This document shows, piece after piece, positions 16,930-25,698 of a DNA stretch of 64,000 nucleotides. The notes below the pieces were generated by a model. It searched no databases, had not been told where the DNA came from, and saw only the letters and a program-made list of their open reading frames with translations. Position 1 is the first letter of the stretch; the number at the start of each line of letters is the position of its first letter. The stretch spans positions 124,001 to 188,000 of the forward strand of contig NZ_CP008884.1 of NCBI RefSeq assembly GCF_000725385.1, given 5' to 3'. The DNA is from Dyella japonica A8. Its GTDB lineage: Bacteria; Pseudomonadota; Gammaproteobacteria; Xanthomonadales; Rhodanobacteraceae. The translations under genes were made by a program, and so were the position numbers.

Positions 16930-17452
16930 GGGGCAAGGACCAAGCTAAGGGGAGGTCTTGGTCCAGTACCTTCGCGACACAAGGGGATGAAGTCCGAAGG
17001 CGTCGCCAGATTATCTTTTGCCAAGACACCGCACTGTCGTCTTCTTCCGATCACGTTGTCACTCATTGGCCCGGATAGCGATCTGGCATGAGAGTTCGCG
17101 CCAAACCGCGCCGTGACAACGCAATTGAGAGCGATCCGATAGCCAGTAAAGGCGGCCATTTGAAACAATCTTTTCCGCCCCACATGCGCAGGGAATGTTG
17201 TATGGGCCCGCGGTGACGCGCGCGACAAATCCGGGGATTAGGTTGCTGAGTGCTCAGTAGCCTGGATGGGTCGGGGTTTCCAGCAAGCTTGGAGTAGGGA
17301 TTTCGGCGGATGGCCATGTCATCCGCCTTTTTTGTCATCCGCTCAAGGGCTTGGCCGCTCCCCGGGCACCTCGGCGCCCCTCGCGCCGGCAAGGGCCGGG
17401 CGGGCATGCGAGAATGGCCCACCGACGCGACGATTCGCGCCCCATCCGCTCC
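16930..17452. other. Gene-free stretch with orphan terminator, possible small RNA
   Basis: 523 bases between the ParB-like gene and dinG, with no reading frame that looks coding. Features seen: a short hairpin CTGAG-TG-CTCAG around 17245-17256 and a strong terminator at 17305-17333. The only gene upstream on this strand already has its own terminator at 16904-16929. A second terminator 375 bases later therefore suggests a separate short transcript ending at about 17333, possibly a small RNA. I could not match it to 6S, SRP, tmRNA or other known RNAs by eye. Confidence 0.4.
17305..17333 (+). terminator. Orphan Rho-independent terminator
   Basis: Perfect 8-base stem GGCGGATG / CATCCGCC, 7-base loop, then six T. 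It is 120 bases upstream of the dinG start and has no gene directly in front of it. Confidence 0.9.
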
Positions 17453-19555
17453 ATGCTGACCGATACCACCAAAGACGCGATCCGCGCTGCCTATACGCGC
17501 CTCAAGGACGGCTTGCCCGGCTTTCGTGCCCGCGCATCGCAAGGAAAGATGATCGCCGAGGTGGCCAAGGCGCTCGCGCAGGAAGGTGGCGCCGCGGTGA
17601 TCGAGGCGCCCACGGGCACCGGCAAGTCCATGGCGTATCTCATCGCCGGCGTGGAAGTGGCCCGCGCGCAGAAGAAGAAGCTGCTGATCGCCACGGCGAC
17701 GGTGGCGCTGCAGGAGCAGCTGGTCCAGCGCGACATTCCGCTCTATCTCAAGCTCAACGGCACCGAGGCCAAGGTGGCGCTGGCCAAGGGCCGCGGCCGC
17801 TACCTGTGCCCGCGCAACCTCGCCATGGCCAGCAACAGCCTCAACGAGACCTCGCAGATGGGCCTGGGCTTCGACGCGGATCTCGCGCTGTGGACCAAAC
17901 CGCCGCAGGAACGCGACAAGAAGGCCCTGGCCAAACTGTTGGACCTGTTCGACCGGCGCGAATGGGACGGCGACATCGACGCCGCGCCCGAACCGGTCAG
18001 CGACGTGCTGCGCCCCATGATCACCACCAGCGCCGGCGGCTGCACCAGCCGCAAGTGCGCGCATTTCATGCAGTGCCCGTTCTTCGCCGCGCGCCGCGCG
18101 GTGGGCGACGCGGAGATCATCGTGGCAAACCAGGACCTGGTGCTGGCCGACCTGACCATGCCGCGCGAGGAAGACGGCTTCGGCGGCGTGATCCTGCCCA
18201 AGCCGGACGAAACGCTGTACATCTTCGACGAAGGTCACCACGTACCGTCGAAGGCGATCGACCGCGGTGCGGCGGAGGTCTACATGAATACCGCGGTGCG
18301 CCAGCTGAGCCGCCTCGGCCGCCAGATCCACGCCGCGTATTCGCTCACCGACAAGGAAGTGATCGGCAAGCTGCCGCTCGACGCGGGCGACCAGAAGCTG
18401 CAGGAACTCAGCGACGCGCTGGAGGAACTGGAAAAGGAAATCCGCCTCGGCTGGCTGCCCGCACCCGACGATAAGGAGCCGATGTACCGCGGCTCGCTGG
18501 GCCAGCTGCCCGATGCCTGGGTGGAGCATGCCCGCGCACTCTATGTATTCACGGGCGAGATCGAACGCTGGGTTGGCGCGGTGCGCCGTGCCGTACTGGA
18601 GATGACCGAGACCGGCCCCACGCACGAGGCGCTGTCGCGTGAACTGGGCATGGCGCTCGAACGCATCGACCGGCAGGTGCGCACTTGGCGCGCGTGGTCG
18701 GCCACCGATGGCGACAACACGCCGCCGCTGGCCCGCTGGGTCACGCTGAGCGGCGACCAGCAGCTCATCTGCCATGCTTCCTCCGTATCCGCGGGCGGCC
18801 TGCTGCGCAGCGTCCTGTGGGGCAACGCGAGCGCGGTGGTGATGACCTCGGCGACGCTGAGCGCCGGCGGCAACTTCCGTGGTTTCGCCGATGCCGTGGG
18901 CCTGCCCGACGACTCCGTGACACTGAGCCTGCCCTCGCCCTTCGATCTCGCCGCGCAGGCGCGGCTGGAAGTACCCGCCATGCGTGCGCTGCCCGATGCA
19001 CGCGAAGAGCACGTGCAGGAAATCTGCGACTGGCTGGCCGACAACCTCGACTGGAATGCCGGCAATCTCGTGCTGTTCACCTCGCGCGTGAAGCTTGACC
19101 GCGTGCTGCAGAAGCTGCCGATCGAATACGTGCGCAAGGTGCGCGCGCAGGGCTCGCTGGGTAAGGCGCAACTTGTCGCCGAGCACATCGCTGACGTGGA
19201 ATCGGGCAAGGGCAGCACGCTGTTCGGCCTGGCCTCGTTCGGCGAGGGCCTGGACCTGCCGGGCAAGCTTTGCGAGACGGTGGTGATCACACAGTTGCCA
19301 TTCGCCGTGCCGACCGACCCGGTGGGCGCGACGTATGCGGAATGGCTGGAATCGCGCGGCCGCAATCCCTTCATCGAAGTGACGGTGCCGGAGGCGACAC
19401 GCCTGCTCACGCAGTACTGCGGCCGTCTCATCCGCACCGAAACCGACCGCGGACGCATCGTGCTGCTGGACCGGCGCGTGGTGCTCAAGCGCTATGGCGA
19501 ACGCATGCTGAAATCCCTGCCTCCGTTCACCCGCGTCATCGAGAAAGTCGCATGA
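17453..19555 (+). CDS. dinG: ATP-dependent DNA helicase DinG
   Basis: XPD-like 5'-3' superfamily 2 helicase of 700 residues that unwinds R-loops, D-loops and forks. Walker A is at 51-59 (EAPTGTGKS) and the DEAH-type motif II is DEGH at 259-262. Four cysteines (119, 197, 202, 208, in YLCPRN and GGCTSRKCAHFMQCPF) are placed as in the iron-sulfur cluster of DinG/XPD. Later motifs include VMTSATLS and the C-terminal QYCGRLIRTETDRGRI (motif VI). The ATG at 17453 gives the normal family length; an upstream-open frame adds only basic low-complexity sequence. In the E. coli system dinG is SOS-induced; I see no clear LexA box here. It overlaps hutD by four bases. Confidence 0.95.
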   Translation: MLTDTTKDAIRAAYTRLKDGLPGFRARASQGKMIAEVAKALAQEGGAAVIEAPTGTGKSMAYLIAGVEVARAQKKKLLIATATVALQEQLVQRDIPLYLKLNGTEAKVALAKGRGRYLCPRNLAMASNSLNETSQMGLGFDADLALWTKPPQERDKKALAKLLDLFDRREWDGDIDAAPEPVSDVLRPMITTSAGGCTSRKCAHFMQCPFFAARRAVGDAEIIVANQDLVLADLTMPREEDGFGGVILPKPDETLYIFDEGHHVPSKAIDRGAAEVYMNTAVRQLSRLGRQIHAAYSLTDKEVIGKLPLDAGDQKLQELSDALEELEKEIRLGWLPAPDDKEPMYRGSLGQLPDAWVEHARALYVFTGEIERWVGAVRRAVLEMTETGPTHEALSRELGMALERIDRQVRTWRAWSATDGDNTPPLARWVTLSGDQQLICHASSVSAGGLLRSVLWGNASAVVMTSATLSAGGNFRGFADAVGLPDDSVTLSLPSPFDLAAQARLEVPAMRALPDAREEHVQEICDWLADNLDWNAGNLVLFTSRVKLDRVLQKLPIEYVRKVRAQGSLGKAQLVAEHIADVESGKGSTLFGLASFGEGLDLPGKLCETVVITQLPFAVPTDPVGATYAEWLESRGRNPFIEVTVPEATRLLTQYCGRLIRTETDRGRIVLLDRRVVLKRYGERMLKSLPPFTRVIEKVA

Positions 19556-20112
19556 ACAGACTCTTTCACATCATCCGCTCGACGGACGTGCAGCCCCAGC
19601 CGTGGAAGAACGGCATGGGCGTGACGCGGGAAGTCGCACGCTTTCCCACCGATGCGGGCAGCGACGACTTCCTCTGGCGCATCAGCGTGGCCGAGGTGAA
19701 CAGCGCGGCGCCGTTCTCCACCTTTCCCGGCATCGACCGGCAGATTGTGCTGCTCGACGGCGACGGCTTCACCATGACGCTGGATGGCAACCAACAGCAC
19801 GCGCTCACCACGCCGCTGGAACCGTTTGCCTTTTCCGGCGAGGCCGCCGTGGACGTCGCCATGGCCGGCGGCGCGACGCGGGATTTCAACCTGATGGTGC
19901 GGCGCAGCTACGGCACGGGCGCGGTGCGCGTTTGCCGCGAGCGCGGCAGCCACGAACCCGATCCCCGTTGCGTGCTCGTCTATGTCGCCCGGGGCAGCGT
20001 GACCACCATCGACGGCCCGCTGCAGGCTGGCGATGCCTGGCTGCCGGATCGGAGCCCGTTCGAGCTGGCCGAGGACACCGTGGTGCTGATGGCGCTGGTG
20101 CAGCCAGGCTGA
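19552..20112 (+). CDS. HutD/Ves family cupin protein
   Basis: Protein of 186 residues with the HutD/Ves pattern: QPWKNGMGVTREVARFP at the start, DFLWRISVAEVNSAAPFST, then FPGIDRQIVLLDGDGF and DFNLMVRR. It is a bicupin-like cytosolic protein. HutD has been proposed to limit histidine-utilisation flux, and Ves is a cold-linked E. coli relative. No hut genes are nearby, so the role here is open. ATG overlaps the dinG stop (ATGA), so the two are co-translated. Confidence 0.88.
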   Translation: MNRLFHIIRSTDVQPQPWKNGMGVTREVARFPTDAGSDDFLWRISVAEVNSAAPFSTFPGIDRQIVLLDGDGFTMTLDGNQQHALTTPLEPFAFSGEAAVDVAMAGGATRDFNLMVRRSYGTGAVRVCRERGSHEPDPRCVLVYVARGSVTTIDGPLQAGDAWLPDRSPFELAEDTVVLMALVQPG

Positions 20113-20124
20113 CAACTCCCCCGG

Positions 20125-20207
20125 GTGGGAGCGCACCCTGTGCGCGACAGCCTTTCGCGAGCACGCCTCACGGATGCACACCCGTCGCGCACAGGGTGCG
20201 CTCCCAC
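20125..20207. repeat. REP1 inverted pair
   Basis: Two 24-base REP1 arms (GTGG head, GCGCAC-CCT-GTGCGC stem) facing each other around a 35-base loop, directly after the hutD stop and before the NnrU-family gene. Confidence 0.88.
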
Positions 20208-20289
20208 AAGTGGGGGCTTCGGGTGCTTCACATCCCTGCCCTATACAACGCTTATCATCGCCCCGTTCTACCCACCCCAAGGTGAGCCC

Positions 20290-20868
20290 ATGGCGTTGCT
20301 GATCCTCGGTCTGGTGTTGTTTCTCGGCGTCCACTCCATCCGCATCTTTGCCAACGACTGGCGCACCAGCCAGCGCGCGCGGCTCGGCGAGAACCGCTGG
20401 AAAGGCCTTTATTCGCTGGTATCCATCGTCGGCTTCGTGCTGATCGTGTGGGGCTTCGGCCTCGCCCGCCAGCAGCCGGTCGTGCTGTATGTCCCGCCAC
20501 TGGCCCTGCGCCATCTCAATGCGCTTTTCACGCTGCTGGCCTTTGTCCTCGTCGCGGCGGCCTATGTGCCGGCCAACCACCTCAAGGCCAGGCTCGGGCA
20601 TCCCATGCTGGCGGGCGTGAAAGTCTGGGCGTTCGGCCATCTGCTGGCCACCGGCATGCTGCATGACGTGCTGCTGTTTGGCGCCTTCCTGCTGTGGGCC
20701 GTCGTGGATTTCGTGAGCGCCCGGCGCCGCGACCGGGCGGACGGCGTGGTCTACCCGGCGGGCACCGTGAAGGGCGATGCCATCGTCCTCGTGGCTGGCA
20801 TCGTGCTTTGGGCGGTGTTCGCGTTCTGGCTGCACGGGTGGCTGATCGGCGTGAACCCGATGGGGTGA
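20290..20868 (+). CDS. NnrU family membrane protein
   Basis: Inner-membrane protein of 192 residues with five or six hydrophobic segments and the NnrU family signature at its start (GLVLFLGVHSIRIFANDWR) and middle (NHLKARLGHPMLAGVKVWAF, then GHLLATG). NnrU was named in a nitric-oxide reductase cluster, and the family is related to NnrU/Z-ISO-type isomerases. No denitrification genes are seen here. An AAGGTGAG ribosome site supports the ATG at 20290; the frame open further upstream passes through the REP1 pair and is not coding. Confidence 0.9.
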   Translation: MALLILGLVLFLGVHSIRIFANDWRTSQRARLGENRWKGLYSLVSIVGFVLIVWGFGLARQQPVVLYVPPLALRHLNALFTLLAFVLVAAAYVPANHLKARLGHPMLAGVKVWAFGHLLATGMLHDVLLFGAFLLWAVVDFVSARRRDRADGVVYPAGTVKGDAIVLVAGIVLWAVFAFWLHGWLIGVNPMG

Positions 20869-20937
20869 AATCAGTCATCTGGGCCGTGCGACGGCGCTGC
20901 GCTAAAGTGGCGCCGTTTCCGGCATGAGGATTGGGCC

Positions 20938-21135
20938 ATGGTTGCCTTCCTGCTCTGGCTGTTGCTGCTGGTGTTCTGCTGGCCACTCGCGCTGCTGGCG
21001 CTGGTGCTCTACCCCATCGTGTGGCTGCTGGTGTTGCCGTTCCGCCTGGTGGGCATCACGGTCACCGCGGTGTTCTCCTTCCTGGGGGCCATGCTGATGC
21101 TGCCGGCACGCGTGCTGCGCGGCCGCCCGGCCTGA
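20938..21135 (+). CDS. Small two-segment membrane protein
   Basis: Protein of 65 residues, almost wholly hydrophobic (FLLWLLLLVFCWPLALLALV, then YPIVWLLVLPFRLVGITVTA), ending in a short basic tail (RVLRGRPA). It probably crosses the membrane twice or three times. The stop at 21133-21135 is directly followed by the GTG of the next gene, so it is co-translated with the DUF938 methyltransferase. No function is recognised; the coupling supports it being a real gene. Confidence 0.7.
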   Translation: MVAFLLWLLLLVFCWPLALLALVLYPIVWLLVLPFRLVGITVTAVFSFLGAMLMLPARVLRGRPA

Positions 21136-21729
21136 GTGGAAAAGCCCAGCGCACCTTCGTGCGAACGCAATCGCGACCCCATCCTCGAGGTATTGCGCAG
21201 CGCGTTCGCTGATCGCCGGCAGGTGCTGGAGATCGGCAGCGGCACCGGTCAGCACGCCGTGCATTTCGCCGCCGCCATGCCGTGGCTGCAGTGGCAATGC
21301 ACGGATCGCGAGGAAAATCTGCCCGGCATCCGCCTGTGGCTGGACGAGGCCGCGCTGTCGAACACGCCGCCCCCGGTCGTGCTGGACGTGAGCGGAGCAT
21401 GGCCTGCGGGCCACTACGACGCGGTGTTCAGCGCCAACACCCTGCACATCATGGGCTGGGACGAGGTGGAGCAGCTGTTCGGGCATCTCGCCGCGGTGAC
21501 CGCCGAAGGCGCGAGGCTGGCCATCTACGGCCCGTTCAATTACGGCGGGCAGTACACCAGCCAGAGCAACGCCGCGTTCGACCAGTGGCTGCAGGCACGC
21601 GGCATGCATATGCGCATCCGCGACGCCGAAGCGGTGGATGCGCTGGCCGAAGTGGCCGGTTTCGACCTGATCGACGACGTCACCATGCCTGCCAACAACC
21701 GCCTGCGGATCTGGCAGCGCAACCGCTAA
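21136..21729 (+). CDS. DUF938 family SAM-dependent methyltransferase
   Basis: Cytosolic protein of 197 residues. The family start SCERNRDPILEVLRSAFADR, SAM motif I LEIGSGTGQHAVHFA (near 31-45), and the later YDAVFSANTLHIMGW and GPFNYGGQYTSQSNAAFDQW segments identify the DUF938 group. The substrate is unknown. The start is a GTG placed immediately after the stop of the small membrane protein; there is no better ATG downstream that would keep the N-terminal family motif. Confidence 0.9.
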   Translation: MEKPSAPSCERNRDPILEVLRSAFADRRQVLEIGSGTGQHAVHFAAAMPWLQWQCTDREENLPGIRLWLDEAALSNTPPPVVLDVSGAWPAGHYDAVFSANTLHIMGWDEVEQLFGHLAAVTAEGARLAIYGPFNYGGQYTSQSNAAFDQWLQARGMHMRIRDAEAVDALAEVAGFDLIDDVTMPANNRLRIWQRNR

Positions 21730-21810
21730 GCGGCCAGTCGTTGGCATTTTCATCCCGATGGCGTCAGGATGCGTGGCATGGGGCGCCCCGTGCCGCGCCC
21801 AAGTCCCGCC

Positions 21811-22233
21811 ATGCGACCTTACGTGCAAGCCATCGATACGCTCACGCCCTGCCCCTGCGGCAACAATGACGGCTACTCCCGCTGTTGCGGCCTTCTGCAC
21901 GAGGGCGGCGTGGCGACCACGGCCGAGCAGTTGATGCGTTCCCGCTATAGCGCCTATGTGCTCAAGCGTGAGGCTTACCTGCTGGACACCTGGCACCACA
22001 GCACGCGCCCGGCGCACCTCAAGCTGGCGACGCAACAACCGGCGCCGACCTGGCTGGGCCTGACCGTGAAGCGGCACGAAAGCGAGGGCGACAGCGCCAT
22101 CGTCGAATTCGTGGCGCGGCTGCGCTACGGCGGTGGCAAGGCACAACGCATGCATGAAATCAGCCGCTTCGTGCGCGAGGATGGCCGCTGGTTCTACGTG
22201 GATGGCGAATTTCCGGAGAAGTCCGGCGACTGA
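21811..22233 (+). CDS. ychJ: YchJ family SEC-C/NTF2-like protein
   Basis: Protein of 140 residues. The N terminus has the metal-binding Cys pattern CPCGNNDGYSRCCG, the SEC-C type zinc motif, followed by AEQLMRSRYSAYVLKREAYL, the YchJ family hallmark, and an NTF2-like beta-rich part ending VREDGRWFYVDGEF. The family function is not established. I use the ATG at 21811 because the family starts a few residues before the Cys motif; the frame is open 14 codons further upstream. Confidence 0.9.
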   Translation: MRPYVQAIDTLTPCPCGNNDGYSRCCGLLHEGGVATTAEQLMRSRYSAYVLKREAYLLDTWHHSTRPAHLKLATQQPAPTWLGLTVKRHESEGDSAIVEFVARLRYGGGKAQRMHEISRFVREDGRWFYVDGEFPEKSGD

Positions 22234-22248
22234 TCGCCCGTCATGGCT

Positions 22249-22272
22249 GTCGCGTACAGGGTGCGCTTCCCC
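22249..22272. repeat. Degenerate single REP1 arm
   Basis: Reads GTCGCGTACAGGGTGCGCTT and then CCCC. It differs from the intact REP1 arm at a few positions, including one that breaks the stem, and has no partner arm. It lies between ychJ and the NRDE gene. Confidence 0.65.
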
Positions 22273-22288
22273 ATCCTGACGCGTCGGA

Positions 22289-23050
22289 TCAGGGCGAAAA
22301 CGGAAGCGCCGTCTCGCCTTCCTCATGCCCATTCGGCCCAAACCGCCGTTCCACCACCACGCCGCGCCCGTCATGGCCTATCGCGACCACCGTGCTTGCG
22401 CGCGTTCCGTAGCGGTCGCCGCGAATGAACGCGGACGACAGCCAGCGCTCGCGCTCCAGCCCCACGCCGGTATCGGGCAGCTGGTCGTCCGGATAACCGC
22501 GGGGATCGGCCAACGCTTCGAACAAAGGCCCGAACTCATCGTCGTGCCCGGCGGCGACCCACGCCTCCAGATGCCGCATCAGCGCCCGCGTCTTCGGCCA
22601 AGGCGTGTTCAAGTCGGCATTGGAAAGCCCGTGTACGCCTGGCTCCAGCGATTGCGCCCGCGAATCCGGTCGGTTGCCGATATAGAACGCGTGGGTGGCG
22701 TCGAAGGTCAGCAGGTTGAAGGGCCGATAGTCCGCCGCCGTGCCCAATAGCGCCTTGGCATGCGCCACGGCATCGTCATGCCCGGCCAGATAGTCGAGCG
22801 ACAGCAGGCCGCGCGAGCGCCCCAGTTGCGGATCGCGTGGATCGCGCACGTTGGTCACCACGCTGCAACGGCCATCGTCGGTCACGCCCAGCCAGGTGCC
22901 GCCGGCTTCCAGGTCCTTGCCGGCAAGGATGGCGGGCATGTCCCAGCGCGCCAGCGGCAGGCTGGGGCGCGCGTGGAATTCATCGCGGTTGCCGATCAAC
23001 ACCAGGCGCCAGCGCGGGTGCGCAAGCCAGGCAAATGCAATCACACACAT
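22289..23050 (-). CDS. NRDE family protein (TANGO2-like)
   Basis: Protein of 253 residues with the conserved start MCVIAF, the name-giving NRDE at residues 21-24 (LIGNRDEFHARPS), GGTWLGVTDDGRCSVVTNVR, and GLSNADLNTPWPK. The family includes eukaryotic TANGO2, whose bacterial counterparts have been linked to haem handling and Ntn-like folds; catalytic activity is unproven. It is transcribed away from the methylglyoxal synthase gene start side and ends convergent with ychJ. Confidence 0.92.
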   Translation of the reverse strand: MCVIAFAWLAHPRWRLVLIGNRDEFHARPSLPLARWDMPAILAGKDLEAGGTWLGVTDDGRCSVVTNVRDPRDPQLGRSRGLLSLDYLAGHDDAVAHAKALLGTAADYRPFNLLTFDATHAFYIGNRPDSRAQSLEPGVHGLSNADLNTPWPKTRALMRHLEAWVAAGHDDEFGPLFEALADPRGYPDDQLPDTGVGLERERWLSSAFIRGDRYGTRASTVVAIGHDGRGVVVERRFGPNGHEEGETALPFSP

Positions 23051-23124
23051 GGAGAGGATCTCCGTCGACCAACGGCGTTCGCCACAGGATCAAGCAGGCG
23101 CACAGTATGCACCCTCCCCGTGGC

Positions 23125-23994
23125 TCAGCCGCCGGACCGCAATGTCACGGCAGCCGCCCAGCGTGCGGCGACCTTGGGTGAGGTCATGCACACGGCGTCC
23201 TCGGTGCGCGTGGTGACGGCGCGCTCGAGCAGCTGGATGTCGGCCTCGTGCTGGCGCGCCACGTGCGGATCCTCGAAGAAGATCACCCGCTGGCAGCGGC
23301 GTTCGAGCACCAGGTCGGCGATCTGCGCATCGCCGCCCATCGGGCCGCTCTGGTAACGCTCCACCCATGCCTGGTCCGCCGGCCAGCCGCGGCTCCATGC
23401 CAGCTCGTTGAGGCGCTGGCCGGTGGTGCCGGTGCCCACGCGATGCGCGAAGCGCGACAGCACGTCGAAATGCTCGGCCGCGTAGGCGAGCATCTGCGGC
23501 TTCATCGCGTCATGCGCGATCAGTGCGAGCGTCTGCTGGCCCAGGTCGTAGAAGAGGTCTGCGCCCACATCGGGTGCGAAACCCGCATGGATACGCTCCA
23601 TCTCGATCCAGTCACGCGCGGTCGCCACGGTGGAGATGAAGGGCTTGCCGTGGATCACGCACTGGCGCTTGAGCGCGATGGCCTCGGGAAAGATCGAGGA
23701 AGGATCGACCGGATCGATCAGGTAGATGGCGCCGTCGAGCACGCGGTCAGGCCCCAGCCCCACCACTTCGGCCACCAGTTTCATCAGTCCGCCCTCGCGG
23801 CCGTAGGGATAACGGCGAAGCGGCAGGTAGCGCTCCAGATAGCCCGCGCGATGGATGGCATCGTAGGTACGTCCCACCGCATGCAGGCCCAGCTCCAGTT
23901 CCCGGATGCCGGCTTCGCACGCATGCAGCCAGCGAAACAGGGCCGCATTGGCATGGGCATGGTGCAGCTGATTGGCGGCGAGGCCAAGACGCAT
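23125..23994 (-). CDS. mgsA: Methylglyoxal synthase with an extra degenerate N-terminal domain
   Basis: Makes methylglyoxal from dihydroxyacetone phosphate. The protein has 289 residues, about twice the usual 130-155. Residues 154-280 are a full synthase domain: His161-Asp162 (IAHDAMK), the phosphate loop GTGTTG (187-192), Asp222 (SGPMGGD), Asp242 (FFEDP), His249 and Asp252, with the same spacing as His19, Asp71, Asp91, His98 and Asp101 of the E. coli enzyme. Residues 1-150 look like a second copy of the same fold: LGLAANQLHHAHANAALFRW, GREGG at the GGD place, and IYLIDPVDP at the FFWDP place. The catalytic His and the GGD Asp are gone, so this copy is probably regulatory or structural. A single gene. 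Confidence 0.88.
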   Translation of the reverse strand: MRLGLAANQLHHAHANAALFRWLHACEAGIRELELGLHAVGRTYDAIHRAGYLERYLPLRRYPYGREGGLMKLVAEVVGLGPDRVLDGAIYLIDPVDPSSIFPEAIALKRQCVIHGKPFISTVATARDWIEMERIHAGFAPDVGADLFYDLGQQTLALIAHDAMKPQMLAYAAEHFDVLSRFAHRVGTGTTGQRLNELAWSRGWPADQAWVERYQSGPMGGDAQIADLVLERRCQRVIFFEDPHVARQHEADIQLLERAVTTRTEDAVCMTSPKVAARWAAAVTLRSGG

Positions 23995-24108
23995 GACGGA
24001 TCACTCCCTGGACATAGCTATGTTCCCGGAAGTGTCGCATTCCATCGTCGCGAGACGCCACCACAACGCGGACCAGCCGAAGCCAGAGTGACAGATCTCG
24101 CGCAGAGC

Positions 24109-24128
24109 GACCTCCCCCATCGGGGAGG
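24109..24128 (-). other. Hairpin just downstream of gltD
   Basis: CCTCCCC / GGGGAGG stem with a four-base loop, four bases beyond the gltD stop on the minus strand. There is no T-run, so it may stabilise the 3' end or support Rho-dependent ending rather than act as an intrinsic terminator. Confidence 0.4.
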
Positions 24129-24131
24129 CCG

Positions 24132-25673
<1,542 letters not shown>

Positions 25674-25698
25674 GGCAAAGGTGACGCCTGACTTGGCC

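Noticed and set aside
17087..17102. Sigma-54-like TGGCATGAGAGTTCGC upstream of the orphan terminator
   Set aside because: The GG and GC elements are one base out of the required spacing.
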